From: Symsagittifera roscoffensis
Taxonomy: Eukaryota; Xenacoelomorpha; Acoela; Convolutidae
DNA length: 64,000 nucleotides
Reading direction: 5' to 3'
NCBI RefSeq assembly: GCF_963678635.1
Contig: NC_087067.1
Coordinates: 11,951,716 to 12,015,715, forward strand
Part shown: positions 33,851 through 46,434 of the stretch, piece after piece
Layout of the letters: each line of letters begins with the position of its first letter
How positions within the stretch are numbered: position 1 is the stretch's first letter
The notes under the pieces: generated by a model
Database searches by the model: none
What the model was told of the DNA's origin: nothing
What the model saw: only the letters and a program-made list of their open reading frames with translations
Made by a program: the position numbers and the translations under genes

Positions 33851-35785
33851 TTATTCTTTTGTGTAATTTGTTATATTGAATGTTGGTTCAAAATATGGTG
33901 TTTTTGTGAAGTAATCTGTGTTTTTCTTTTCATTACTTACTATGTTTTTTATGGACAATTCTTCTTCAAGAATTGTGGATTGGCAAATATTTAATAATTG
34001 GAGTATATTATTAACACGGTAGGCAACTTCGTGTATGGGTGAGATTGTAGCGTTTGTTTCACAATATCCTAAAAGTCCCAAGGGTAATGTTACTTGATAC
34101 GGTGTATTGTTATACACGTGTAACGAAATGATGTCGGAATTAGTGTTTTTCAAATATTTAATAGATGAGATCGTGATTTTGAAAAATTTGTGAATAGGTT
34201 TAAATTCAAAGTCTGACATAAAAAGTTGTTGTTTATTTTGACTTTTATCATACTGGTGAACTTGTTTTATTGAAAAATTATATATATTTCCTGATAATGG
34301 TTTCAGGTGTTTCCGTTGTTTATTATAAATGGGATAAAATTTTGAGAAGAATGGTGGTTGTTTGTTTAATCTTTGAAAAAATGTTAGAGCTGTATTTTTT
34401 GTTTTTGTGTACTTATCTTTGATCAGTATTTTACTATTCAAGATGTTGATTGTTGGTATATATTTTGATATGAATGGTATGCCAATGATATTGTGTTTAA
34501 TATCAGTAAAATGAAATATTTGTTTAAATGGTCTGTTTAAAATTTTGTTTTGTTCCATTCTCGTGGGGAGAAGGAATAATTGGATTTTTCCATAATTTAC
34601 TAATGTTGATCCTTGTGCTGTTGCTAGTTTACTAGATGTTTCAAGAGGTGTTAAATTCGGGTGCAGTGTTTTGATTTCATTCCATGTAGGAATATTAATT
34701 ATGTTTGATTCTGCTCCTGAATCAATTAATAAATCAATTTCAAGATCTGGCGGTTGAAATTCTTTGTTTCTTCGACTTTCTAAGAGAAATGGTATTGTCC
34801 AAATTTTTTCTCTGGGTTGTTTTTTTTGTATATTTTGATAAATATGATTTGTGTTTGAGCATTGTGTTTCACTTTTTTCATCGGGTTTAATTACTGTGTT
34901 TATTTCGTTTACTTTTTGTGTAGTTTGTGTAGTATCGGTGGGTCCAATATAGTAATTGTGAAGGAATTCCAATTGATTTTCATATATATGTGATGTAAAA
35001 GGTTGTTCATAAATGACAGGTTCACAGTCGTTTGCGACTGTTATCATATTTACTGAGATAGTATTTTCTGTATCACTCTCTGTTTCTGATGATTCAAAAT
35101 GTATATGATTTAGTTGTATTTCGTGATTTTCTGTGTCATCAATACCTGGAGGGTCTGAAGTTGTTTCTTCATTTGTTTGCACTTGATTAATGTGTCTTTG
35201 AAGTTTTGGTGTACTACTTCCGTATCGATGTCTAGAGTCAGGGTAACGGTTATTATTCCTATGTGGTGACGGGGAATAATTTCGGTATCGATTATTGTAA
35301 CTTGAGTTTCGATTTTGTGAATTATTTCGTGATCTATTTTGGTAATTATCATTTGATCTATGATAGTTTGATCTATTATATGAATTATTTCTTGATTGAT
35401 TGTTCGGGTAATTCTGATTTTGATTATTCGAATAACTTCTATTTCTATTATGTGAATAGTTTCTATTTCTGTTGTATGATGAGTTTCGTGATTAATTATT
35501 GGAATAGTGTCTATTCCTTAGGTTTGATTGGTAACTGAATCCAGAAACAAGTTGTGTTGCATTGGAATTTGATCTTGAATAGTTATTTTGGTTATTTTGA
35601 CTATTTGATCGGTTATAATTATTTTGTGGAGAATTTCGTGGATTTCTTCGTTCTGGTGATCTTCCTCTATAACTTGAGTTATATGAAGATTGATTCCCTG
35701 TGTAATTAATGTTGTTCGGAAGTTGTTTTCCTGAACTGTTATTACTATATATATTTTTGTTCGGCAGGCTTTGATCTTTTTTCAT
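33851..35785 (-). pseudogene. pol: Nucleocapsid tail and aspartic protease, copy B
   Basis: The first part is a basic, asparagine/serine/arginine/tyrosine-rich tail of the nucleocapsid (RNRNYS..N repeats, RSNSQNNQNNYSRS) suited to RNA binding, with a TAA near 35,495. After QTNEETTSDPPGID comes an acidic linker. The retropepsin-type protease follows: LLIDSGAESNIINIPT (catalytic DSGA at about 34,707-34,730), a flap-like LATAQGSTLVNYGKI and a NIIGIPFISKY segment near its end. About 200 more residues link it to RT. The long 443-codon frame is intact, but upstream and downstream joins are interrupted. Confidence 0.8.
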
Positions 35786-35799
35786 GTATTAATAGAACG

Positions 35800-38040
35800 A
35801 TTTATTTGGTTCTTTATGCTTTTGAGGTTTATTCTGATTGTCTTGTTGTTTTTGTCTACATTCGGAGATACTGTGTCCGTATCGTCGGCAATAATTACAC
35901 CATTTTTTGAAGAATGGTTTGCCTTTAAAATTTCGATGTTTTTCATAGATATTCAGTATTTCAGTATTTTTTCAATTAAGTCTGTATCTGATTCCTGTAT
36001 GTTATTTATATGTGTAGTGTTTGCTTCAATTCGATTAACATATTGTAGTTTTAGATTTTCTGTTTCTTCGAGTTTCATTGTGATTTCTGCTTGTTCTAGT
36101 TTATCTACTAATTTTCGAAAATCTAAGTCTGGTTCTCGAATTGAGGAAGGATGAGATGCTCTCTTTTTTATTGCTATTTTCCTTAATTGAGGTGTTAAGG
36201 TCATCATTAAAATTTCTCTTTCATTTTTGTGTTTTTATTATCCTGTGTATTAAGTGAATATGCTGTTCGAACTAGTGTTTCGATACGTACTGCTAATTGT
36301 TTGATAGTTTTAGTTGGTTATCTGCGAATTTCATTACATAAAATTCTTTGGTGTTGTTTGTTTCTTTCAGAGTCAAACATTTTTGAAAATTCTTGTGTGA
36401 ATCTTTTCCAACCTGATTTTATTTCTATGGGTAATACTGAAAACCATTTTTGAGCTGCGCCATCTAGGGTTGTTTGTTTTAGTGCTGTGCATCTATGTAT
36501 CCAATTTTGATGTAGTGGCGTATTAATTGGTTCAGGTCCTATAATTAAAATTAAATTTGCTGTTACTGCATTTGAATAATCTTCTACAGAATATTCAGGA
36601 TATGTTCCTGTGAATACCATCAGTGGTTTATTGGATGTTATTGGTGATCCACCCATGAGGTATGGATTCATTGTCATCTGTAGTGATTTTTCGGCATTTG
36701 GCATTTACGAAAAATTTGAAAGTTGATTTTTTGTTATTTCATGTTGCTGAAGGTAATATTGGAAGCGGTATTTCATTTTGCATTTGAATTGGTTGATAGG
36801 AATGCATTGACATTGGGTTTTGTGGGTGTTTTGGTTGAAAAGATTGTGTGTTAAATGAGTTTTGTATATGAATTTGTTGTGAATTTTGTACATCTGTTGG
36901 GTTTTGTGGGTAAATTTTTATATTTCGAGATGGTTGAGGTTGTCGTGGTCTTTGTGTGCGATATTCTTTAGTGTATGGTGCAAAAATTTCTGGTTGGTGA
37001 TAGTCGTCTTCATCAGATGATAAATAGTGTGTATTCATCAGGTGTATATTGATTATTTTTATTTTGTTGAGAGAATGGGTAATTTTCACTATAATCCTGT
37101 GTAGGCTGTGGATTATCTGCAAAATTTACTGAATTGGTTGATGTTTTCGGGGGATTCCAATAATTGGAACATACGTGATTTAAATTTTGTGTACTTTTTC
37201 GGGGAGGTTGTTTTGTTCTTAGTTTGTGAGCATAATTATAATTGTGTTCTGCAAAGGTGTTTCTTGTGAATGGTTTTCGTGTTTTTGACGGTATTGTCAT
37301 TGGTCTATACGTTTGATAATCCATATGTGAATATTTTGGAGCAACCGAAGGTTTAACGGTTGATTGTAAGGTTACTTGTGCCAATGAAGTATTTGTATTT
37401 CTTGGTGTTGTCAAATTTGGGTGTATTGGTGAAATACTTTGTTGTGTAGTTGTTGTTGTTTGGACGATTTCTTCATTTATGAAGTGTGATGGTGTTTGAA
37501 TATCTTGTTGTGTAAGATTTCTAATTCCATTAAGGTTTTCGTTATGTTTGACGGTCAAATTTAAATTGTTATTTCGCGTATCAGGTAAAAATGTATTATA
37601 ATTTAATGGTATTGCATCAATGGTTAATGGTATTACTTTTACATAATCTCTGTGATAAGATATTATACTTATTGCTTGACTTGAGATAGATTGTGGGATA
37701 TTTATAAATGTAGGATGAGACCATTCAGGTTCCCAAACGTAGTCTGATTGTTCTGAAAGGGCAGTGTCGTCATTTGTATTTTGAGGTCTGAAATTTTTTC
37801 TTGCTTGTGAAATTAAATCTAAATTGTGGGTGAAATAATCTACTATGAATCATGCAAAAATCTTTTGTAAATCATGTTTAGTGTGTTGTGAAACATCATT
37901 TTTAGTGAAACTTTCTTTAATTATATGTAAAAAAGTTAAAAATAATGCGATTTCATTTCGTACTTTTGTATGTTTGGATGTTTCAGTTGGTGAGATACTT
38001 TGAAATTCTGTTTTTTCTAATATAGATATATAAGTATATA
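35800..38040 (-). pseudogene. gag: gag, copy B (5'-truncated)
   Basis: The N terminus is missing: at 38,040 the frame that should continue (as in copy A after ATATATACTTATATATC) joins inverted env-upstream DNA. The remainder has a Pro/Thr/Gln/Asn-rich middle (PSVAPKYSHMDYQTYRPM). The capsid domain follows: PLMVFTGTYPEYS, then LDGAAQKWFSVLP, GWKRFTQEFSKMF, a typical retrotrans_gag pattern. Next come a charged helix (DFRKLVDKLEQAEITMKLEE) and one CCHC knuckle, CNYCRRYGHSISEC (35,858-35,899). Frame breaks lie near 37,020, 36,715, 36,310, 36,210 and 35,950. The part 36,908-38,040 belongs to the left inverted arm. Confidence 0.8.
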
Positions 38041-40914
38041 GTTAATCATTAGTACACCTCTAAATCATTTTGAACTTTCACATTTTCAAGATAACATGCT
38101 GAAACATACGCAACAATTATAGTTCAAATTCAGCCAATAGGTTTCACTCAAATCAGTCACCTTCAATATCTCTAACACAAACCTACTAGCCGATAGATAT
38201 TAAACTCCAGGCATATCTATAACTATAACCTCCAGGTCAAAAATAAGCAACTTTCTAAAACTTGACAACTAAAATAAAAACCACCATAATATTACAACCC
38301 TCCCCTATCTAATAACGCAAAGATCGACAATATTTTCCCAACTCAGACATCAAAAACCCTCCAACCAAAAATGGCAAATTAGCCTAAAGTAAAAAAGAAC
38401 CATAATTGTTTGGCCTAAAGTACAAATACTTCCAAAACACCTCAGATTACCCGCCAAATAAAAACAAAGCAAAAAAGACCTCTCGAGCACCATAAAATTA
38501 GCCTCCAACAATTTTTCACAAAACTAAACCCACTTGTCAAAAAATCAAAAAACAATCAGACCACACTTGAATTTCGCCCCAGAAGTTCAAAAAATATTCG
38601 ACGAACGAATCATTTCTTAAATGCTTCTCTCTTTAACTGTCGATACCTTAAGAAATATAATCATAAACCTTTTCATGAAATTTTTCATTCTCTTTAAACT
38701 TTTGTTAATATTTTTTATTGAAACTTTTGAAGCCCTAATAATCATTTTAATAATTTTTTGCAATATTTTTTTAATTTTCTACTCCCTATTTGAAATATAT
38801 CTGCAACACAAATATGCAATAAATCAAGTATCACAATGCAAAACAGAACCACAAGCTATAGAAACAACTACAAATGTAATAGCAACATTGTATTCAAAAG
38901 CCCGAGCAACAACAGTCACAGGATATAAGTTCACAGCAACATTTTCCGAAAAGAAAATACATTGTTCACAAATTTCCAATGGAAACAAAAACCGACTTGA
39001 CCACGAATCATTTTACCAGAGTAATATTGAAAGACTTTTACATCTAGACCCCGACGGTTGTAAAAACCAATTACTCAGACTAAATCTAACAAGAAATAAA
39101 AACACAGACAGAAAAATAGTAAATTTTCAAGTCTTTGCCGATTCTGTACATCTAGCAGAAATTGAACGATATCAAGGACATGTTAAATTAGAAGAAAATA
39201 TCCCATATAATGGCGCACATGGACAATTAACTTATGATAAACATGACAAACACTGGATATCACACATTGGAATAAACAATCTTTCAAACTGCAAAGCAGA
39301 CACAAAAATTAAAGGATATCAAGAAATAATGTTTTTGATTGGAAAATACAACTTGAAAAAATACAACTCACACGAGATTTAACTGATAACACCATGATCT
39401 ATCAAGGTATTCAATTGCCTGGCAAAAATGAGCAAGGTTATTGCGACCCTACAACGAGAACCCAAGCAACAATTGTATGGTTTCCCAAAGATACATGCAC
39501 AACAATTCAAGTAGCAAAAAATACACGCTTGAATGATAAAATTTCATGAAAGATATTTTATTGAATCTTTTCAATACGAACAAGTAAACCCATCTCGCAA
39601 ACAATGCACTGATTTCAAAAACATTCATGATATAGAAAATAAATTGACTCGTTTTCAAGTCTACCACGAAACAGAGTTTGCATGTAAATATAGTAATCCT
39701 GTTTATAAAACACAATACTCTGAAATACTTGTCGAATACGAAAAAGGTTTCTACATGAACATGGGAAAAATAAAATTTGACCCTTATGCAACATGTCATC
39801 CTATAAACGAAGAAACATCATACGTCCCAGTAAACTTTTATAAGAGCACAGGTCAACCTGGTGGAAAGCTAAAACCATACGATAGTAAAAGCACACGTTT
39901 ACAAGAATTATCACTAATGAAAAGCACCTACTTCGGTAGTATACATTCTGATATTCACTTAGACATGAAATTAGACTACACAATTAGTAGAATTTTCCAA
40001 GAAATGTCACTTTCTGAATCAGAAACACTTCATCAACTATGCGAATTAGAAATTTTACAATCACTCGCATTAGCAGTACTAAAAATATTTTACGCAAGAT
40101 ATTTATTATCAGGAAATAGATCAAATTTTCTTCATTATGGAGGAAACATTTTATGGTTTTATACTTGCAACAAAAAAGAATCACCATTATATTTTTTCGA
40201 AGATAAGCAATGTTGTAAAAGAATCCCCATATTCTATAAAAAAAAGTACATTTTGTCGATACACTTTCAAGACGAACTTATTTTTGGGATACCGCAGTCC
40301 CATGTGGATCAGAAAATAGCCACAATGTCGTACAATTAAATCCTGAGGAAGATAAATACTACCTACTTACACCGTATCCTACATTAAGGCAACCATTAAA
40401 AAAGTTTTCACCCGAAAGCATCCGAGCTATCGCTCGTAACCCAAATATTGATTTACAATCAATTGGAATATATTCTAAATCTGATATACAACATCACATT
40501 AGAACACAACAATTTCAAAAATTACTAACACAAATGGACACAATACAAGGACAATCAATCGACCAGAATTTAAGAAAACTTGCCGAAACCGCAGGATTTG
40601 TAGACATTTATACACCAGACTACAGCGGATATTTTAAAGATATTAAAGATTACATATATTTAAACGGTGAAAATACAGACCACAAGATATTTCACCCATA
40701 AATTTTTTCAGTTTTGTCACATTGAAAAATGAAATTCTCGCCTTTCTAGGATGGCCCTATTACATCTTAGAAAGATTAACTTTCTTATACGCTATGTTTA
40801 ATTTTATAGGATTTCTTTTCTCACTGTTAAAAGGAATCTATAACACACGCGCTATACACACACAAGTAAATCGCCAAGCAAGTGTAACACGTATACTATT
40901 TGCAGGATTTTTTG
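36908..40914. repeat. Left ~4.0-kb inverted arm
   Basis: This arm matches 43,550-47,556 in inverted orientation. It holds a gag fragment (minus), the gag/env head-to-head junction at 38,040, the env-upstream region and most of env (plus). Both arms measure 4,007 bp between my best-estimate boundaries (outer at gggtaaattttta/taaaaatttaccc, inner at gcaggattttttg/caaaaaatcctgc). Small indels and a few percent of differences show that the duplication is not new. Confidence 0.85.
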
Positions 40915-41219
40915 GAATTTTCTCATCATCAATCAATAAAATGCTTCTAGATGCACAAATAAAAGAATACAATACAAAAATATCAACAAGACCAAACACA
41001 TATGACGAAGAACACAATAATATCGATACAACACCTACAGCGCCACAGATATCAACCCTACCACAAAGTCATCCATTATCATTAGTTTCCCGAATTTTTC
41101 GAAACTCAGCAATAACAAATAACCCAAATTTTAGACCAAATACAACACAAAGTCCCATTCAGCACATAATGACACATCATTCACAAAATGATAATACATA
41201 TGAAAAAATTATTGAATAA
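38621..41219 (+). pseudogene. env: env-like gene, copy C left arm (broken)
   Basis: This is a plus-strand copy of the glycoprotein gene. It starts MLLSLTVDTLRN with a long hydrophobic stretch and continues directly into YAINQVSQC, because the ~1.47-kb ORFx block is absent. Cysteine spacing and GYCDPTTRTQ match copy B. Breaks are at about 39,345 (1-nt loss), 39,530, 40,245 and the region before 40,715. The C-terminal part, from about 40,722, is intact: two membrane segments (FLYAMFNFIGFLFSLLK and RILFAGFFGIF) and a 100-residue polar tail ending NDNTYEKIIE. It lacks a continuous frame. Confidence 0.7.
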
Positions 41220-42274
41220 CCTCATATCACCACTTTTCAGTCTCAAAGTAATCATTTTTTTTAGCCCACAATGAGCCGACAAATTGGATCCCTCCATCGC
41301 TCAAATTCCCACCCAGCCAACCTCCAAACTCAAATCCCAATTATCCCACTTTTTGCTTTCCCGCCACCCGATTCTCCAATTATTAAAATACCATCAAGCA
41401 TGAATTCTGATACTAACTCAGATATTTCAGTTTTTCATACCATCTCACAATTTAACAACTCTAATGTAGAAACCCCCGATGAATTTGCAGACTCCGAACC
41501 ATCTCCCTCTACCCATACCCAGACCAATTCTTCAGTTTTTTTCAAGACCCCCCTTTCAACCCATCCAAACCAGTCATCCACTCCCATCCCTTTCCACACC
41601 TTCTTACGCTTCCCAAGTAACTCCAACCTATTCCTCATATAACTGAGACAGATCACATAATAACTCCCCAGATAACATTCAAATTTCCGAATAACTTGAC
41701 AATTTTATTACACTACAACAACAATTAACATACACCCACACTCTTACAATACATCAAATATCATCAACAGTAACATCATCAAATCCACCAACTCCTACAC
41801 CCTCTTCAGCTTACACTCCATCTTCAGCTCAATCATCCATATCCATCGAAACATCTACCAGCACTAACCGAGCTTACCGCACTTTTAAACGAAAATTCCC
41901 AAATCATCCATTTCCCACCAAACCCGGAACAGCCAAAGAATGTATCAATCACCCAGAACACACGAACACTAAAAATTTTCCTGAAATCACTCTACCATCA
42001 TTTCCACAATATACCTTAAATACTTCTACCATTCCTAACGAAACACGAAATTTTGTTGATGAGCACGTTTTAACGCCAACACTTCATTGGACAGCTTACT
42101 ACAATTATACTAACCAATAATAATACTAATGAAAACATAGAGAAAAACAAAAATATGTTATTTAGACTCACCACATCAATAACACTTCGACAATTTACTT
42201 ATGTTGGATATAAAAAATTATTAAAAACCGATATAAAAAATTATTAAAAAATTATCAAAAAATCCTGCAAGTAG
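41181..42274. repeat. 1,094-bp block repeated across the N gap (first copy)
   Basis: The block abuts the gap and reappears at 42,475-43,568 in the same orientation, identical wherever I compared, including all breaks in ORF4. All other repeat pairs here differ by several percent, so identity plus position at the gap points to two overlapping contig ends that were not merged. Confidence 0.85.
41271..42240 (+). pseudogene. ORF4, copy C (3'-truncated, broken)
   Basis: MSRQIGSLHRSNSHP opens a 123-codon S/T/P/N-rich frame, ending at the same place as the matching frame in copy B. The next frame continues with PTPTPSSAYT, NRAYRTFKRKFPNHPFP and LHWTAYYNYTN, but with stops. It stops matching copy B at about 42,215, inside the TLRQFTYVGYKK segment, followed by a 21-bp tandem duplication. 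It starts 52 bp after the env stop, the same order as in copy B, which supports env-ORF4 as the native arrangement. Confidence 0.6.
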
Positions 42275-42474
42275 NNNNNNNNNNNNNNNNNNNNNNNNNN
42301 NNNNNNNNNNNNNNNNNNNNNNNNNNNNNNNNNNNNNNNNNNNNNNNNNNNNNNNNNNNNNNNNNNNNNNNNNNNNNNNNNNNNNNNNNNNNNNNNNNNN
42401 NNNNNNNNNNNNNNNNNNNNNNNNNNNNNNNNNNNNNNNNNNNNNNNNNNNNNNNNNNNNNNNNNNNNNNNNNN
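42275..42474. other. Assembly gap, exactly 200 N
   Basis: A round-number run of N placed between two contig ends that share 1,094 bp. The true gap is probably negative (an overlap), not 200 bp. Confidence 0.95.
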
Positions 42475-43568
42475 TCACAAAATGATAATACATATGAAAA
42501 AATTATTGAATAACCTCATATCACCACTTTTCAGTCTCAAAGTAATCATTTTTTTTAGCCCACAATGAGCCGACAAATTGGATCCCTCCATCGCTCAAAT
42601 TCCCACCCAGCCAACCTCCAAACTCAAATCCCAATTATCCCACTTTTTGCTTTCCCGCCACCCGATTCTCCAATTATTAAAATACCATCAAGCATGAATT
42701 CTGATACTAACTCAGATATTTCAGTTTTTCATACCATCTCACAATTTAACAACTCTAATGTAGAAACCCCCGATGAATTTGCAGACTCCGAACCATCTCC
42801 CTCTACCCATACCCAGACCAATTCTTCAGTTTTTTTCAAGACCCCCCTTTCAACCCATCCAAACCAGTCATCCACTCCCATCCCTTTCCACACCTTCTTA
42901 CGCTTCCCAAGTAACTCCAACCTATTCCTCATATAACTGAGACAGATCACATAATAACTCCCCAGATAACATTCAAATTTCCGAATAACTTGACAATTTT
43001 ATTACACTACAACAACAATTAACATACACCCACACTCTTACAATACATCAAATATCATCAACAGTAACATCATCAAATCCACCAACTCCTACACCCTCTT
43101 CAGCTTACACTCCATCTTCAGCTCAATCATCCATATCCATCGAAACATCTACCAGCACTAACCGAGCTTACCGCACTTTTAAACGAAAATTCCCAAATCA
43201 TCCATTTCCCACCAAACCCGGAACAGCCAAAGAATGTATCAATCACCCAGAACACACGAACACTAAAAATTTTCCTGAAATCACTCTACCATCATTTCCA
43301 CAATATACCTTAAATACTTCTACCATTCCTAACGAAACACGAAATTTTGTTGATGAGCACGTTTTAACGCCAACACTTCATTGGACAGCTTACTACAATT
43401 ATACTAACCAATAATAATACTAATGAAAACATAGAGAAAAACAAAAATATGTTATTTAGACTCACCACATCAATAACACTTCGACAATTTACTTATGTTG
43501 GATATAAAAAATTATTAAAAACCGATATAAAAAATTATTAAAAAATTATCAAAAAATCCTGCAAGTAG
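42475..43568. repeat. 1,094-bp block repeated across the N gap (second copy)
   Basis: This repeats 41,181-42,274 and includes a second ORF4 copy (42,565-42,936 and onward). It continues without interruption into the right inverted arm. It should be counted once with the first copy when describing the real locus. Confidence 0.85.
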
Positions 43569-45870
43569 TATACGTGTTACACTTGCTTAGCGATTTGCGA
43601 TTGACTTGTGTGTGTATAGCGCGTGTGTTATAGATTCCTTTTAACAGTGAGAAAAGAAATCCTATAAAATTAAACATAGCGTATAAGAAAGCTAATCTTT
43701 CTAAGATGTAATAGGGCCATCCTAGAAAGGCGAGAATTTCATTTTTTAATGTCACAAAACTGAAAAAATTTATGGGTGAAAAATCTTGTGGTCTGTATTT
43801 TCACCGTTTAAATATATGTAATCTTTAATATCTTTAAAATATCCGCTGTAGTCTGGTGTATAAATGTCTACAAATCCTGCGGTTTCGGCAAGTTTTCTTA
43901 AATTCTGGTCGATTGAGTGTCGTTGTAGTGTGTCCATTTGTGTTAGTAATTTTTGAAATTGTTGTGTTCTAATGTGATGTTGTATATCAGATTTAGAATA
44001 TATTCCAATTGATTGTAAATCAATATTTGGGTTACGAGCGATAGCTCGGATGCTTTCGGGTGAAAACTTTTTTAATGGTTGCATTAATGTAGGATACGGT
44101 GTAAGTAGGTAGTATTTATCTTCCTCAGGATTTAATTGTACGACATTGTGGCTATTTTTTTGATCCACATGGGACTGCGGTATCCCAAAAATAAGTTCGT
44201 CTTGAAAGTGTATCGACAAAATGTACTTTTTTTTATAGAATATGGGGACTCTTTTATAACATTGTTTATCTTCGAAAAAATATAATGGTGATACTTTTTT
44301 GTTGCAAGTATAAAACCATAAAATGTTTCCTCCATAATGAAGAAAATTTGATCTATTTCCTGATAATAAATATCTTTCGTAAAATATTTTTAGTACTGCT
44401 AATGCGAGTGATTGTAAAATTTCTAATTCGCATAGTTGATGAAGTGTTTCTAATTCAGAAAGTGACATTTCTTGGAAAATTCTACTAATTGTGTAGTCTA
44501 ATTTCATGTCTAAGTGAATATCAGAATGTATACTACCGAAGTAGGTGCTTTTCATTAGTGATAATTCTTGTAAACGTGTGCTTTTACTATCGTATGGTTT
44601 TAGCTTTCCACCAGGTTGACCTGTGCTCTTATAAAAGTTTACTGGGACGTATGATGTTTCTTCGTTTATAGGATGACATGTTGCATAAGGGTCAAATTTT
44701 ATTTTTCCCATGTTCATGTCGAAACCTTTTTCGTATTCGACAAGTATTTCAGAGTATTGTGTTTTATAAACAGGATTATTATATTTACATGCAAATTCTG
44801 TTTCGTGGTAGACTTGAAAACGAGTCAATTTATTTTCTATATCATGAATGTTTTTGAAATCAGTGCTTTGTTTGCGAGATGGGTTTATTTGTTCGTATTG
44901 AAATGATTCAATACATTATCTTTCATGAAATTTTATCATTCGAGCGTGTATTTTTGCTACTTGAATTGTTGTGCATGTATCTTCGGGAAACCAAACAATT
45001 GTTGCTTGGGTTCTTGTTGTAGGGTCGCAATAACCTTGATCATTTTTGCAAGACAATTGGATACCTTGATAGATCATGGTGTTATCAGTTAAATCTCGTG
45101 TGAGTTGTGTTTTTTCAAGTCGTATTTTCCAATCAAAAACATTATTTCTTGATATCCTTTATTTTTTGTGTCTGCTTTGCAGTTTGAAGGATTATTTATT
45201 CCAATGTGTGGTATCCAAAGTTTGTCGTGTATATCATAAATTAATTGTCCATGTGCGCCATTATTTGGGTTATTTTCTTCTAATTTAACATGTCCTTGAT
45301 ATCGTTCAATTTCTGCTAGATGTACAGAATCGGTAAAGACTTGAAAATTTACTACTTTTCTGTCTGTGTTTTTATTTCTTGTTAGATTTAGTCTGAGTAA
45401 TTGGTTTTTACAATCGTCGGGGTCTAGATGTAAAAGTCTTTCAATATTACTCTGGTAAAATGATTCGTGGTCAAGTCGGTTTTTGTTTCCATTGGAAACT
45501 TGTGAACAATGTATTTTCTTTTCGGAAAATGTTGCTGTGAACTTATATCCTGTGACTGCTGTTGCTCGGGCTTTTGAATACAATGTTACTATTACATTTG
45601 TAGTTTCTATAGCTTGTGGTTCTGTTTTGCATTGTGATACTTGATTTGTTGCATATTTGTGTTGGAGATATATTTCAAATAGGGAGTAGAAAATTTAAAA
45701 AATATTGCAAAAAATTATTAAAATGATTATTAGGGCTTCAAAAGTTTCAATAAAAAATATTAACAAAAGTTTAAAGAGAATGAAAAATTTCATGAAAAGG
45801 TTTATGATTATATTTCTTAAGGTATCGACAGTTAAAGAGAGAAGCATTTAAGAAATGATTCGTTCGTCGA
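43550..45870 (-). pseudogene. env: env-like gene, copy C right arm (broken)
   Basis: This is the inverted partner of 38,621-40,914. It lacks the C-terminal tail beyond the first residues of the second membrane segment, because the arm ends there. The central part (44,828-43,770) is open for 352 codons, longer than in the other copies, and shows KSTGQPGGKL, LSGNRSNFLHYGG and NPNIDLQSIGIY. It shares the missing ORFx block and the 1-nt loss near MFLIGK with the left arm, so the two arms come from one copy. Confidence 0.7.
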
Positions 45871-46434
45871 ATATTTTTTGAACTTCTGGGGCGAAATTCA
45901 AGTGTGGTCTGATTGTTTTTTGATTTTTTGACAAGTGGGTTTAGTTTTGTGAAAAATTGTTGGAGGCTATTTTTATGGTGCTCGAGAGGTCTTTTTTGCT
46001 TTGTCTTTATTTGGCGGGTAATCTGAGGTATTTTGGAAGTATTTGTACTTTAGGCCAAACAATTATCGTTCTGTTTTACTTTAGGCTAATTTGCCATTTT
46101 TGGTTGGAGGGTTTTTGATGTCTGAGTTGGGAAAATATTGTCGATTTTTGCGTTATTAGATAGGGGAGGGTTGTAATATTATGGTGGTTTTTATTTTAGT
46201 TGTCAAGTTTTAGAAAGTTGCTTATTTTTGACCTGGAGGTTATAGTTATAGATATGCCTGGAGTTTAATATCTATCGGCTAGTAGGTTTGTGTTAGAGAT
46301 ATTGAAGGTGACTGATTTGAGTGAAACCTATTGGCTGAATTTGAACTAGAATTGTTGCGTATGTTTCAGCATGTTATCTTGAAAATGTGAAAGTTCAAAA
46401 TGATTTAGAGGTGTACTAATGATTAACTATATAC

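Noticed and set aside
42221-42493. Minus-strand open frame spanning the gap
   Set aside because: Most of it is N; it has no coding content.
42565-42936. A second, separate ORF4-type gene identical to 41,271-41,642
   Set aside because: It is part of the 1,094-bp block repeated exactly across the 200-N gap, most simply two unmerged contig ends.
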